A DNA stretch of 64,000 nucleotides from Kaistella soli (GCF_019038595.1 NZ_JAHOPF010000001.1:558001-622000), one strand, 5' to 3'. Shown: positions 42,851 to 52,161, numbered from the stretch's first letter. Notes: a model not told the origin generated them from the sequence alone. Numbers and translations: made by a program.

Positions 42851-43722
42851 TTAGAAGACTGAAATACAGCGAAATAGATTTTTCCCGATATCAGAAATGC
42901 ATAGAAGATGCGGTGCAGCAAAATTTTTATGCAAAGAAGGAGATTCTTGATAAACTTTGCGAAGAGTGGGAATTACTCATTTTCGGGGATTACGAATATG
43001 TTATGCCGGTTCCGGTGAAGAAAAAGTTCGGTTTCAAGTTTGTTGTGATGCCGCTTTTTTGTCAGCAGCTTGGGATCTTCGGGAAAGCACAAAACGGAAG
43101 AATTGAACAGCAGTTTCTGGACTTTCTTTTAAAAGAGTACCGGATCGTTTATTACGCTTTCAATTTTCAAAATTTGTTTGAACAGAATTTAAGAAAGAAA
43201 AAGAATTATTTTATTGAAACTACGGAGTACCAGCTTTTAAGAAAGAATTATTTTAAAGGCAGAAAATCTACGGTAAAAACTGCTCAGTATCTTAATTTTA
43301 AAGAAGTTATGATTGCCGAAAGTTTGGCTTTTATCCGCAATAATTTCAAGGGTTTAGATAAAAAGAAAGATCTGGAAAAATTTTTTCATTATCTGCAGTT
43401 TCTTCACGAAAGTAGATTGCTGAAACTTTTTGGTTCATTTAAGGATAATAATCTTACCAATTTAGCCATTGTGATTGACGGTGAAAACCGTAATTCATTA
43501 CTGGGACTTGTCAACGATGAAAAATTTAAATTGGATAACGGTGCTTCTTTTCTTATTGACTGGATTCTTAAAGACAGTATACACCAGAAATCATTCGATT
43601 TTATGGGCAGCAGCATTAGAGGAATAGAGGTTTTCTTTAAAAGTTTCGGTTCGGTGCTGCAGGAATATGCTGTCGTAGAAAATTCCAAAAAAGATTTACT
43701 GAAAAACTTCTTCAGTAAGTAG
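42847..43722 (+). CDS. Uncharacterised protein, possibly GNAT/FemAB-like
   Basis: A 291-residue protein coupled to radC by an ATGA overlap. It has no signal peptide. The N-terminal half is aromatic-rich (NFYAKKEILDKLCEEWELLIFGDYEYVMPVPV), and the C-terminal part contains a strand-helix section ending FDFMGSSIRGIEVFFKSFGSVLQEY. That ending resembles the last motif of FemAB- and GNAT-type acyltransferases, in which GSxxxGxxxFxxxFG contacts the acyl donor. The family cannot be confirmed by eye. It may be a peptidyltransferase or acetyltransferase. Confidence 0.55.
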   Translation: MIRRLKYSEIDFSRYQKCIEDAVQQNFYAKKEILDKLCEEWELLIFGDYEYVMPVPVKKKFGFKFVVMPLFCQQLGIFGKAQNGRIEQQFLDFLLKEYRIVYYAFNFQNLFEQNLRKKKNYFIETTEYQLLRKNYFKGRKSTVKTAQYLNFKEVMIAESLAFIRNNFKGLDKKKDLEKFFHYLQFLHESRLLKLFGSFKDNNLTNLAIVIDGENRNSLLGLVNDEKFKLDNGASFLIDWILKDSIHQKSFDFMGSSIRGIEVFFKSFGSVLQEYAVVENSKKDLLKNFFSK

Positions 43723-43733
43723 CAAATTATTAG

Positions 43734-43741
43734 TAATTTTG
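43734..43741 (+). promoter_or_regulatory. -7 promoter element TAATTTTG
   Basis: Exact consensus, 17 bases before the ATG at 43759. Confidence 0.55.
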
Positions 43742-43758
43742 CAACCTCATTATTGCCC

Positions 43759-44268
43759 ATGACTGAATCACCGTATTTCCCGTATGCGTTTGCTTTGCTG
43801 CTTGCATTACCGTTCCTGATTTTCATCAGACAGTTTGTTTTCAGCTATATTAAACTCAAAAACCAGGAAATAAAATTATTAACGGTAAAAGGAAATTCGG
43901 AACAGAGAGTACATGCCTATGAGAGGCTCACTCTTTTTTTGGAACGCCTGAAGCCCTCTAATTTGGTAACAAAATTTGACCGGAATCTCGCTCCGCACGA
44001 ATATATTTTCCTGATCGAAAAGACAATCAATGAAGAGTTTGACTACAATGCTTCGCAGCAGCTTTATTTAACCCCAACGACGTGGAAAAATATTGTAACC
44101 TGTAAAAATAATGTCCTTCATTTAATTCATAAAACCTACGAAAACCTGAGTGATCAGTCTACTTTGGATGATTTCAAAACTGTTTTGCTGATGAATTATA
44201 TGAATGAAGAGGATTTTATTTCGAAAAGTATTGAAGATTTAAGAAAAGAAAACTTAATAGTAAATTAA
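43759..44268 (+). CDS. Conserved hypothetical membrane-anchored protein
   Basis: I use the ATG at 43759 (MTESPYFPYAFALLLALPF), giving 169 residues; a TTG two codons upstream is possible. One N-terminal membrane helix (about residues 9-30) anchors a soluble helical domain with RVHAYERLTLFLERLKPSNLV, EYIFLIEKTINEEFDYNASQQLYLTPTTW and a C-terminal ISKSIEDLRKENL. I recall similar proteins in Flavobacteriia annotated only as a DUF. The function is unknown. The gene lies 9 bases before ppa and is probably co-transcribed. Confidence 0.65.
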   Translation: MTESPYFPYAFALLLALPFLIFIRQFVFSYIKLKNQEIKLLTVKGNSEQRVHAYERLTLFLERLKPSNLVTKFDRNLAPHEYIFLIEKTINEEFDYNASQQLYLTPTTWKNIVTCKNNVLHLIHKTYENLSDQSTLDDFKTVLLMNYMNEEDFISKSIEDLRKENLIVN

Positions 44269-44277
44269 AATAAATAA

Positions 44278-44889
44278 ATGATACCAAATTTTAAAGCACA
44301 TCCATGGCACGGGATTTCTGCAGGTGCAGAAGCGCCGGATGTTGTAAATGTTTTTGTAGAAATTGTTCCTTCCGATACTATAAAATACGAAATCGACAAG
44401 CAGAGCGGTTACCTTAAGGTTGACCGTCCGCAGCAGTTTTCCAATATTATTCCTGCGCTTTACGGATTTATTCCGAGAACATACTGTCATGACGAAGTGC
44501 TGAATCTTGCAATAGAAAGCGGTGCCGCTGATGTAACGACGGGTGACCTTGATCCGCTGGATATTTGTGTATTGAGCTCTCATAACATTCATGCAGGCGG
44601 AATGCTGATGGAAGCAATTCCAATCGGCGGTTTCAAAATGATTGACAAAGGCGAAGCTGATGATAAAATCGTTGCAGTAATGAAAGGCGATCATGCTTTC
44701 GGCCACTTCAGAGATGTTGAAGAACTTCCTCAGGCTGAGATCAAAAGGCTGATGCATTATTTCCTTACGTACAAAAATCTACCGGATGAGCCTGCTAAGT
44801 GTAGAATTCAGGAGGTTTACGGAGCGGAGCACGCAAAAAAAGTAATCAAAGCTTCGCAGAAAGATTACGCTGATAAATTTGGCGGATAA
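44278..44889 (+). CDS. ppa: Soluble inorganic pyrophosphatase (family I)
   Basis: Hydrolyses pyrophosphate in the cytoplasm with Mg2+. The 203-residue protein shows the family I set: VNVFVEIVPSDTIKYEID with the catalytic Glu and Lys, YGFIPRTYC, and the signature GDLDPLDICV near residue 89, which carries the DxDPxD metal ligands. A later Lys and Tyr in HYFLTYKN also belong to the active site. It is followed by a terminator and then a membrane pyrophosphatase, so two enzyme types for one substrate lie side by side. Confidence 0.93.
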   Translation: MIPNFKAHPWHGISAGAEAPDVVNVFVEIVPSDTIKYEIDKQSGYLKVDRPQQFSNIIPALYGFIPRTYCHDEVLNLAIESGAADVTTGDLDPLDICVLSSHNIHAGGMLMEAIPIGGFKMIDKGEADDKIVAVMKGDHAFGHFRDVEELPQAEIKRLMHYFLTYKNLPDEPAKCRIQEVYGAEHAKKVIKASQKDYADKFGG

Positions 44890-44911
44890 TATATAAATTA
44901 ATTCAGTTTTA

Positions 44912-44946
44912 AAAGGACAGATGCACGCATCTGTCCTTTGTTTTTT
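44912..44946 (+). terminator. Terminator between ppa and hppA
   Basis: Perfect stem AAAGGACAGATGC/GCATCTGTCCTTT (44912-44924, 44927-44939), followed by a T-run. Confidence 0.9.
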
Positions 44947-45033
44947 AGCATTTAATTATACATAATTTAAAATAATTGTGTATTTTCGGTTAAGATTTTA
45001 TTTAACAAAATGTTAACGTCTAAAAAATAATCT

Positions 45034-47763
45034 ATGAATTTATTTATTTTAGTACCCATCTTTGGTATTATTGCCTTAATCTACACTTTTATTCAGAGTT
45101 CCTGGGTAAGTAAACAGAACGCCGGCAGCGACCGTATGAAAGAAATCAGCGGACACATCGCAGACGGAGCAATGGCCTTTCTGAAAGCAGAATACAAAAT
45201 TATGATGTATTTTGTTGCCATTGTAGCAGTTTTACTTGCACTGATGGGAGCTTCTAATGCCAACTCACACTGGAGCATTGGTCTTGCATTTGTTTTCGGG
45301 GCGATACTTTCGGCATTGGCAGGATTTATCGGGATGAAAATTGCGACCAAAGCAAACGTGAGAACAGCGGAAGCAGCAAAAACATCTCTGTCTAAAGCTT
45401 TGAAAGTTTCTTTCACCGGGGGTTCCGTAATGGGAATGGGTGTAGCCGGACTTGCTGTTTTAGGTTTAGGTTCATTATTTTTAATTATTAAACAGATCTT
45501 CGCCCCTGACGCGATGGTAGATACCCATGAAATGGAAAGAACAATCGAGATTCTTACCGGATTTTCTTTGGGTGCTGAATCTATCGCACTTTTTGCGAGA
45601 GTGGGAGGAGGAATTTATACAAAGGCAGCCGATGTGGGTGCCGATTTAGTAGGAAAAGTAGAAGCCGGAATTCCGGAAGATGACCCAAGAAACCCTGCGA
45701 CCATTGCAGATAATGTGGGAGATAATGTTGGGGATGTTGCCGGGATGGGAGCTGACCTCTTCGGTTCTTATGTTGCCACTGTTTTGGCAACAATGGTATT
45801 GGGTAGAGAAACCTTCTCTCAGGATGCATTCGGAGGATATGCACCTATTCTTTTACCAATGTTAATTGCCGGTACAGGGATTATCTTTTCAATGATCGGA
45901 ACCTTATTTGTGAAAATTACTGAAAATACAGACCTGGATACTGCACCAGTGCAGAATGCACTGAATTTAGGAAACTGGGGAAGTATCATTCTTACTGCAC
46001 TTTCTTCTTATTTCCTGGTGAATTACCTCATGCCGGAAACAATGACCTTAAGAGGTCACGAATTCACCAAGATGGGAGTATTTGGAGCGATTATCGTAGG
46101 ACTGGTGGTAGGTACTCTGATGAGTATCATCACCGAATATTATACAGCAATGGGAAAAAGACCTGTTAAGAGTATTGTCAAACAGTCTTCCACAGGCCAC
46201 GCCACCAATATCATCGGCGGACTTTCAGTGGGGATGGAATCTACTTTATTACCAATTTTAGTTTTAGCAGGAGGTATTTACGGATCTTTCCTTTGCGCGG
46301 GACTTTATGGTGTTGCAATTGCCGCGGCCGGTATGATGGCTACTACAGCGATGCAGTTGGCAATCGATGCTTTTGGACCTATCGCTGACAACGCAGGAGG
46401 AATTGCTGAAATGAGCGAATTACCGAAAGAGGTCCGTGAAAGAACAGATATTCTAGATGCCGTTGGAAATACCACCGCAGCAACAGGAAAAGGCTTTGCA
46501 ATCGCTTCTGCAGCTTTAACAGCGCTGGCATTATTTGCGGCCTTTGTGGGGATTGCAGGTATCGACAGTATTGATATTTACCATGCCGATGTACTTGCCG
46601 GCTTATTTGTCGGCGCTATGATTCCGTTTATCTTTTCGTCTTTGGCAATCAAAGCGGTAGGGGAAGCGGCAATGGCGATGGTAGAAGAAGTTCGCCGTCA
46701 GTTCAGAGAGATACCGGGTATTTTGGAAGGCAAAGCAACTCCGGAATACGAAAAATGTGTGGCAATTTCTACAGATGCCTCCATCAAAAAGATGTTGCTT
46801 CCGGGCGCAATAGCACTTATTTCGCCGCTTTTAGTAGGTTTCATTTTCGGACCTGAAGTGTTGGGAGGATTTTTGGCAGGGGCAACCGTTTCCGGTGTAT
46901 TGATGGGAATGTTCCAGAATAATGCAGGTGGTGCGTGGGATAACGCTAAAAAATCGTTTGAAAAAGGAGTTGATATTAACGGGAAAACCTATTACAAAGG
47001 ATCAGAACCTCATAAAGCCTCTGTAACAGGAGATACTGTAGGTGATCCTTTTAAAGATACTTCAGGGCCATCTATGAATATTCTGATCAAACTGATGTCA
47101 ATTGTATCATTGGTTATTGCTCCGACATTATCTGTTTTACATAAGGAAAAAATTGACGAGAACAGAAGAGTGAAGCTTGAGACTCTCAACAAAATGTCAG
47201 GAATCACTACCGGAACTGTACAGGGAATGGATGCAGGAACTGCAGTTGTACCGCAGGTTAGAGGAACTTTAAATGCAGACGGTGATTTTGTTTATGATAC
47301 CGGAGATCTTCAGCAGGTAAAGTTATCCGATAAAAGCATTGCAATGGGCAAAAACAGCCAGTTATATGCTCTTTACAATGGAATAAAACTGCAGGATAAG
47401 ACCGTTTTAGATGCAAACAAATGGTACACCATTGAAAACCTTTATTTCCAGACGGGAAGCAGCGATCTGAAGCCCGGATCAGAAACGGCGCTGACTAATT
47501 TGGCTGAAATCATGAATGCCTATCCAAATCTAAAAGTGAAATTAGGCGGCTATACTGATGATACAGGTAATGAAGAAAGTAATATGAAATTATCGAATCT
47601 GCGTGCACAGACTGCAAAACTGAAATTACTCGAAATTGGAATTGCAGGCGACAGAATTGAAGCCGAAGGTTATGGCTCACAGTTCCCGGTATGCGCCGCA
47701 AACGATACCGATGAATGTAAAGCACAGAACAGAAGAATCGACGTGAGAGTTTTAAACTTCTAA
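45034..47763 (+). CDS. hppA: Membrane-bound ion-translocating pyrophosphatase fused to an OmpA-like domain
   Basis: A 909-residue protein. Residues 1 to about 700 form the 16-helix pyrophosphatase that couples PPi hydrolysis to ion pumping. The catalytic region has [19 protein letters not shown] near residue 212, with Asp226 in the DNVGD pair. Ala482 in [10 protein letters not shown] is the K+-dependent type. Gly244 stands where Na+-pumping enzymes have Glu, while Glu182 in GAESIALF is at the helix-5 position of the Flavobacterium-type H+ pump, so H+ transport is likely. The last 113 residues (797-909) are an OmpA C-terminal domain ([39 protein letters not shown]) that binds peptidoglycan. 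This is much longer than the usual 670-770 residues. Confidence 0.92.
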   Translation: MNLFILVPIFGIIALIYTFIQSSWVSKQNAGSDRMKEISGHIADGAMAFLKAEYKIMMYFVAIVAVLLALMGASNANSHWSIGLAFVFGAILSALAGFIGMKIATKANVRTAEAAKTSLSKALKVSFTGGSVMGMGVAGLAVLGLGSLFLIIKQIFAPDAMVDTHEMERTIEILTGFSLGAESIALFARVGGGIYTKAADVGADLVGKVEAGIPEDDPRNPATIADNVGDNVGDVAGMGADLFGSYVATVLATMVLGRETFSQDAFGGYAPILLPMLIAGTGIIFSMIGTLFVKITENTDLDTAPVQNALNLGNWGSIILTALSSYFLVNYLMPETMTLRGHEFTKMGVFGAIIVGLVVGTLMSIITEYYTAMGKRPVKSIVKQSSTGHATNIIGGLSVGMESTLLPILVLAGGIYGSFLCAGLYGVAIAAAGMMATTAMQLAIDAFGPIADNAGGIAEMSELPKEVRERTDILDAVGNTTAATGKGFAIASAALTALALFAAFVGIAGIDSIDIYHADVLAGLFVGAMIPFIFSSLAIKAVGEAAMAMVEEVRRQFREIPGILEGKATPEYEKCVAISTDASIKKMLLPGAIALISPLLVGFIFGPEVLGGFLAGATVSGVLMGMFQNNAGGAWDNAKKSFEKGVDINGKTYYKGSEPHKASVTGDTVGDPFKDTSGPSMNILIKLMSIVSLVIAPTLSVLHKEKIDENRRVKLETLNKMSGITTGTVQGMDAGTAVVPQVRGTLNADGDFVYDTGDLQQVKLSDKSIAMGKNSQLYALYNGIKLQDKTVLDANKWYTIENLYFQTGSSDLKPGSETALTNLAEIMNAYPNLKVKLGGYTDDTGNEESNMKLSNLRAQTAKLKLLEIGIAGDRIEAEGYGSQFPVCAANDTDECKAQNRRIDVRVLNF

Positions 47764-47783
47764 AAAAGACCGATCAACATTAG

Positions 47784-47812
47784 ATCCCGGCTGCAAGTCG
47801 GGATTTTTTTTG
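47784..47812 (+). terminator. Terminator of hppA
   Basis: ATCCCG/CGGGAT stem extended by wobble pairs (47784-47804), then eight T. Confidence 0.85.
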
Positions 47813-47920
47813 TCCGGTTTTATAACGGTCATCTGAACCACTGATTCGTGAAAAATTTCTACTTGTCAATAAAAGGGAAAATTTTTTAATTTTTTTTCCG
47901 TTATTTTAGAAGAAAATAAA

Positions 47921-47989
47921 ATGTCAGAAGCCTGCTGCACCCGAATATTTCTCGCAGCAGTTTTAAATATTGGCAAGCAACTTGAATAG
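47921..47989 (+). CDS. Possible 22-residue leader peptide
   Basis: An ATG preceded by the A-rich AGAAGAAAATAAA opens a 22-codon frame ending TAG, 8 bases before the next gene. The peptide has two adjacent cysteines (MSEACCTRIF) and its codons overlap a CTGCTGC/GCAGCAG hairpin (47932-47962). It could be a regulatory upstream ORF or chance. Confidence 0.3.
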   Translation: MSEACCTRIFLAAVLNIGKQLE

Positions 47990-47997
47990 CAACCGTT

Positions 47998-48465
47998 ATG
48001 ATTGGAAGATATTTTTTACTCTTGTTTTGCTTTTGCTTTCTGAATTTCAGTGCACAGTCAAAAGCTGATAATGTGATAGGGAACTGGCTCGCAACAGATA
48101 ACAGCGTTGCGGTGGAAGTGTATAAACTTAAAGGGGAATACCGCGCAAAAGTTCTTTGGTTTGATGATACCAAAGGAAGTGGCAAGCCCATGCATCTGCG
48201 CTGCGACACTGAAAACCCCGACCCGAAAATGCGGAGCAGAAAAATCATCGGAATGGAAATTTTGGAAGGATTAAAATACAATCCTGCTTATCAGTCCTGG
48301 GAAAACGGAAGAATTTACGACGCCACATGCGGCAAGTATTGGGATTCTTCCGCAAGTTTGACACAAGACGGCACATTGAAAGTCCGAGGTTACTGGAAGT
48401 ATAAATGGATCGGAAAGTCGATGTCATTTAAAAAGATAAATAATACGACATTTACAAAACTATAA
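47998..48465 (+). CDS. DUF2147 secreted protein
   Basis: A 155-residue protein with a signal peptide (CFLNFSAQS) and a DUF2147 domain: VIGNWLATDNSVAVEVYKLKGEYRAKVLWF, KIIGMEILEGLKYNPAYQSWENGRIYD and YWDSSASLTQDGTLKVRGYW. The repeated short strands with GxW and Y residues are typical of this lipocalin-like family of Bacteroidota and Proteobacteria, whose role is unknown. It probably resides in the periplasm. A holin-like gene follows 31 bases later. Confidence 0.85.
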   Translation: MIGRYFLLLFCFCFLNFSAQSKADNVIGNWLATDNSVAVEVYKLKGEYRAKVLWFDDTKGSGKPMHLRCDTENPDPKMRSRKIIGMEILEGLKYNPAYQSWENGRIYDATCGKYWDSSASLTQDGTLKVRGYWKYKWIGKSMSFKKINNTTFTKL

Positions 48466-48496
48466 ACTATAAACTAAAAACAGAAAACAGTAAACT

Positions 48497-48844
48497 ATGA
48501 ATTTAATTATCCGACTTCTCGTCACCGCAGTGGTGGCATTTTTTCTCACCAAAGTTTTATCAGGAGTTCATTTTGACGGTTTTTCCACCGCACTGATCTT
48601 CGCCATCGTTTTAGGAGTGCTGAATTTAATAGTCACTCCCGTTCTCAAAATTTTAGGTTTACCATTAACGATTATTACCCTGGGACTTTTTTCGCTGGTA
48701 ATCAACGCAGTGGTTATCTTAATCGCCGATTATTTCATTGACGGAATGAAAGTGGACGGTTTCTGGTGGGCATTTATCTTCAGTATTGCATTATCCCTCA
48801 TTACTTCACTGCTTAGCGGCATTTTCAGTTCCTCTAAGGATTAA
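48497..48844 (+). CDS. Phage-holin-family-like four-helix membrane protein
   Basis: A 115-residue protein with four hydrophobic helices and short loops. The pattern LGVLNLIVTPVLKILGLPLTIITLGLFSLVINA fits the PF04020-type family, which databases call a phage holin but which is chromosomal in very many bacteria and has no phage neighbours here. It is likely an inner-membrane protein of unknown role. It follows DUF2147 on the same strand. Confidence 0.8.
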   Translation: MNLIIRLLVTAVVAFFLTKVLSGVHFDGFSTALIFAIVLGVLNLIVTPVLKILGLPLTIITLGLFSLVINAVVILIADYFIDGMKVDGFWWAFIFSIALSLITSLLSGIFSSSKD

Positions 48845-48850
48845 TCATCA

Positions 48851-49690
48851 TTACTTCTTGATAAACCTGATATATTGCAATCCTTGATCAGCATTCATCA
48901 GTTTAAGAAAATAAAGTCCGCTGCTCAGTTTGGAAACGTTTACCTGATTATTCACTAACATTTTGCTTTCAAACAGTTTTCCGGACGCGTCAGTGATCTC
49001 GTAACTTAAGAATTTTATTTCCGAATCTACTTTCAGGATTTCCTGAACGGGGTTCGGAAATATTTTTATGGATACTGCTTTTTGGGCAACTTCACCGGAA
49101 GCTAATAAACAAGCAGGTGGATCAGTAATTAAACCATTGGAAAAATCATAAAAAATATCGGTCGCTGTTATAAGACTCGGAGAAGTTTCCCAGAATGGCG
49201 AATAAACGAGACAGTTATTAAAAGTAATATGTCCAACAGCAAAACTTGCATTAATTTTCTTCCAGCCTTCACATGCAGATGGCATTTGTTGGCCAGGTTC
49301 CCAAAAATCGACCATTGTTCTCGGTTCGATGATATTCGAGTAAGCGCAGGAAGAAGTCCAGCTAGCCGGCGGTTTAAAGAATAATCTGGGAGTCGGGTAG
49401 GTACCGACATAATATTTCACCGTTTCTACTGGAGATGTTATGCCGTAACGGACAGAGAAAGCCTTAAAAGTTGTTGTTTGTGAAACCGGAATCGCAATCT
49501 GATTTACAGCGGATGGCGAACTTAAATTAGGTTCCGTTCCGTCAACAGTATAATAAATCATCGAGTTATCGCTGTAGATGGTTACAGTTCCCGAGTTCTG
49601 AAACCAAGCTTCGTAAGGCGCAAACATGCTGCTTTGCGAAAATAAAAATGTCAGCGCAAACAGGAAAATAAGAGATAGATTTTTTTTCAT
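48851..49690 (-). CDS. T9SS-secreted protein with chitobiase-type C-terminal domain
   Basis: A 279-residue secreted protein. After a signal peptide comes a beta-sandwich domain with VTIYSDNSMIYYTVDGTEPNLSSPSAVNQ (residues 33-90), the chitobiase/beta-hexosaminidase C-terminal type found in many surface proteins. A Cys-bearing central part follows (CAYSN, SACEGWKKI, FNNCLVY). The final 70 residues are a T9SS A-type sorting domain (KIFPNPVQEIL, YEITDASGKLFE, SGLYFLKLMNADQGLQYIRFIKK). The role is unknown; it is likely exposed at the surface. Confidence 0.83.
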   Translation of the reverse strand: MKKNLSLIFLFALTFLFSQSSMFAPYEAWFQNSGTVTIYSDNSMIYYTVDGTEPNLSSPSAVNQIAIPVSQTTTFKAFSVRYGITSPVETVKYYVGTYPTPRLFFKPPASWTSSCAYSNIIEPRTMVDFWEPGQQMPSACEGWKKINASFAVGHITFNNCLVYSPFWETSPSLITATDIFYDFSNGLITDPPACLLASGEVAQKAVSIKIFPNPVQEILKVDSEIKFLSYEITDASGKLFESKMLVNNQVNVSKLSSGLYFLKLMNADQGLQYIRFIKK

Positions 49691-49760
49691 TTCAAAATGT
49701 TATGGCTTATAAAATTACCCATTTAATTCCTAATTGCTTTACAAATATTTAATTATTGAT

Positions 49761-49768
49761 TACTTTTG
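49761..49768 (+). promoter_or_regulatory. -7 promoter element of the M1 peptidase gene
   Basis: TACTTTTG, exact consensus, 17 bases before the ATG at 49786. Confidence 0.5.
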
Positions 49769-49785
49769 ATTATCAATTCTCCATT

Positions 49786-51648
49786 ATGAATAAATTTTTG
49801 ATCTCACTTATCCTGTTTTTTCTTGCCGGAAATATTTTCGGGCAGCAGCTTTATTATCCGAGAAATATCAAAAAGGCTTACGCAAATCAAACCCGCTCCG
49901 AAGACGGTAAACCCGGAAAAAACTATTGGCAGAACGGAGGAAATTATAAAATAGATTTTCAGGTCAATACCGATCAGAAAACAGTTTCAGGAGCAGAAAC
50001 TATTGATTATTTTAATAACTCTCCTGATACGCTGAAAACCGCGGTTATCAGATTTGTCACCAATCTTCATAAACCGACTTCACCACGTTCCGGAAAAGTT
50101 TCTACCGACTTTTTAAGCGAAGGACTGAAGATCAAATCACTTTCGGTAAACGGAACAGTTTACAATGTAAAGAGTGATGACTGGGAGACTTTTTATGAAC
50201 TCAAACTCACTGCACCAATGTTGCCCAAATCGAAAAATGAGTTCAGAATTGTCTGGGAATACCCATTGTCAAAGGAAAGCAACAGGGAAGGTCAGATTGA
50301 TGAGGACACTTTTTTCTGTGCTTATGCTTATCCTCGGATTTCAGTATATGACGATTATAACGGCTGGGACAGGCTTCCGCATATGAACCGTAACGAGTTT
50401 TATAATGATTTTAATAATTATGAAGTTTCCGTTACTGCTCCGAAAAATTATGTCGTATATGCTACCGGAGTTCTGAAAAATCCTGAAGAAGTTTTGCAGA
50501 AGGAAATTTTAACCAAGTTTAAAAGATCATTAACAAGTGACGAAATCGTGCATGTAGCTACAAAAGAAGAGATGCTCCATCAAAAAGTAACGAAACAGAA
50601 TCCTCAAAACATCTGGAAATTTTCCGCGCAGAATATTACTGATTTTACTTTCGGTTTGAGTTCAACTTACATCTGGGACGCTTCAAGTGTCCAGCTAAAA
50701 TCTAAGAAAGTCAGTGTTCAGGCAACCTACAACGCGGGAACTGCCGATTTTGAAAAATATGTCGAATGGCAGAAATACTGCATTAAATGGTTTTCGGAAA
50801 ACTGGCCCGGAATTGAATATCCTTTTCCGACCATGACTGCTTTTCAGGGTTTTGCCGATATGGAATATCCAATGATGGTGAATGATACGGCGATTCCGGA
50901 TAATTTCGCTGATTCCAGACAAACGGTAGATCACGAAATTGCGCACACTTATTTTCCTTTCTTTATGGGAATCAATGAAACGCGGTATGCTTTCATGGAT
51001 GAAGGCTGGGCGACCGCACTCGAATATTTGATTGGTGAAGACGAAAACGGCAAAGAATTCAACGATAAAATGTTTACTGATTTCCGCGTCAAAAGATACA
51101 TCAATGATCCTTCCGCAGAGCAGGATCAGCCGGTTATCTCAATGAGTACGCAGGTTTCCGGAGCCGGATACGGCAATAACTCATATATTAAACCTGCGTT
51201 TTCTTATCTGGCGCTGAAAGATTTGCTTGGGGACAAAATTTTTAAAAAATCGCTTCATTTTTACATGAACACCTGGAACGGAAAACATCCGGTGCCCTGG
51301 GATTTTTTCAACAGTATGAATGCCGGAAGCGGACAGAATCTGAACTGGTTCTGGAAGAACTGGTTTTTCACCAATAATTATATCGATTTAAAGATCAATT
51401 CAGCAAAAATTTCAGGCAAGAATGTAAACCTGAATATTGAAAATACCGGTGGTTTTGCCATTCCTTTTGATGTTGAAATTACTTTTACGGACGGAACTGT
51501 TTCCACAAAACATTTCACCCCTGCAGTGTGGAAAGATGCGATGACTTTTCAAACCAAAATTCCGGCTTCAAAGAAAGTAAAATCTGTAAAACTCAACGGC
51601 GGAATTTATCTTGATTACACGCCGCTTGACAATGTTTTTAATTTTTAA
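49786..51648 (+). CDS. M1 family metallopeptidase, secreted
   Basis: I use the ATG at 49786 (MNKFLISLILFFLAGNIFG, signal peptide) rather than the ATG at 49756. The 620-residue protein has an N-terminal beta-saddle domain and a thermolysin-like catalytic domain with the zinc motif HEIAH near residue 384 and the third ligand Glu in FMDEGWA near 404. The GAMEN-like motif is altered to FADMEYP, which occurs in many Bacteroidota M1 members. It probably trims N-terminal residues from peptides in the periplasm. A bacterial-PH-domain gene follows 5 bases later. Confidence 0.9.
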   Translation: MNKFLISLILFFLAGNIFGQQLYYPRNIKKAYANQTRSEDGKPGKNYWQNGGNYKIDFQVNTDQKTVSGAETIDYFNNSPDTLKTAVIRFVTNLHKPTSPRSGKVSTDFLSEGLKIKSLSVNGTVYNVKSDDWETFYELKLTAPMLPKSKNEFRIVWEYPLSKESNREGQIDEDTFFCAYAYPRISVYDDYNGWDRLPHMNRNEFYNDFNNYEVSVTAPKNYVVYATGVLKNPEEVLQKEILTKFKRSLTSDEIVHVATKEEMLHQKVTKQNPQNIWKFSAQNITDFTFGLSSTYIWDASSVQLKSKKVSVQATYNAGTADFEKYVEWQKYCIKWFSENWPGIEYPFPTMTAFQGFADMEYPMMVNDTAIPDNFADSRQTVDHEIAHTYFPFFMGINETRYAFMDEGWATALEYLIGEDENGKEFNDKMFTDFRVKRYINDPSAEQDQPVISMSTQVSGAGYGNNSYIKPAFSYLALKDLLGDKIFKKSLHFYMNTWNGKHPVPWDFFNSMNAGSGQNLNWFWKNWFFTNNYIDLKINSAKISGKNVNLNIENTGGFAIPFDVEITFTDGTVSTKHFTPAVWKDAMTFQTKIPASKKVKSVKLNGGIYLDYTPLDNVFNF

Positions 51649-51653
51649 TTCAA

Positions 51654-52127
51654 ATGATGATGAAAGAATTTCAAACTGCGAAAATGGATTCAATGACTAA
51701 AATTCTCTCCGCTATTTTTGGGGGAATCTGTGTCGGAGCGATTGTAATGCTGCTGTATTTCAGGAAAAGTGGCGAGCCTTATATGTGGATCACCATTGTA
51801 ATTCTTTCTGCAGCATTGGTTTCTTCTTATTTAATGATACCTAAAATTTTCCTTAATGGAGAAATCATTAACATCAAAAATATTTTTGTGAACATTAAAA
51901 TTCCTGTTGCGGATATCCATACTATTGAAAAATACGAAAGGATAGGATTTAATATCAGAACTTTTGGGGTTGGCGGTCTTTTCGGATATTTCGGGTATTT
52001 CAACGGCAATGATGTCTGGTATGTGACGAACATCAGAAAGAAGATTAAAATCACCATGAAATCAGGAAAAATTTATATGATTTCGCCTGAAAACGCTGAC
52101 GAATTTATCAGTGAAATTCGGAAATAA
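51654..52127 (+). CDS. Bacterial PH-domain membrane protein
   Basis: A 157-residue protein with two hydrophobic helices (about residues 17-35 and 43-61), then a PH-like beta domain: IFLNGEIINIKNIFVNIKIPVADIHTIEKYE and KKIKITMKSGKIYMISPENADEFISEI. This matches the PF10882-type bacterial PH (bPH_5) group. The function is unknown. Three Met codons at the start leave the exact N terminus uncertain. It is 5 bases after the M1 gene, so probably co-transcribed. Confidence 0.75.
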   Translation: MMMKEFQTAKMDSMTKILSAIFGGICVGAIVMLLYFRKSGEPYMWITIVILSAALVSSYLMIPKIFLNGEIINIKNIFVNIKIPVADIHTIEKYERIGFNIRTFGVGGLFGYFGYFNGNDVWYVTNIRKKIKITMKSGKIYMISPENADEFISEIRK

Positions 52128-52153
52128 CAGTTAAGATAATCCCATTAATTATT

Positions 52154-52161
52154 TATCTTTG
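52154..52161 (+). promoter_or_regulatory. -7 promoter element of the S9 peptidase gene
   Basis: TATCTTTG, exact consensus, 37 bases before the ATG. Confidence 0.6.

Noticed and set aside
44254-44757. 167-codon minus-strand open frame
   Set aside because: It lies entirely opposite ppa, which is a clear pyrophosphatase gene, and its sequence resembles no family.
48497-48844. Phage holin as a sign of a prophage
   Set aside because: The family name is misleading; no lysin, capsid or integrase genes are nearby.
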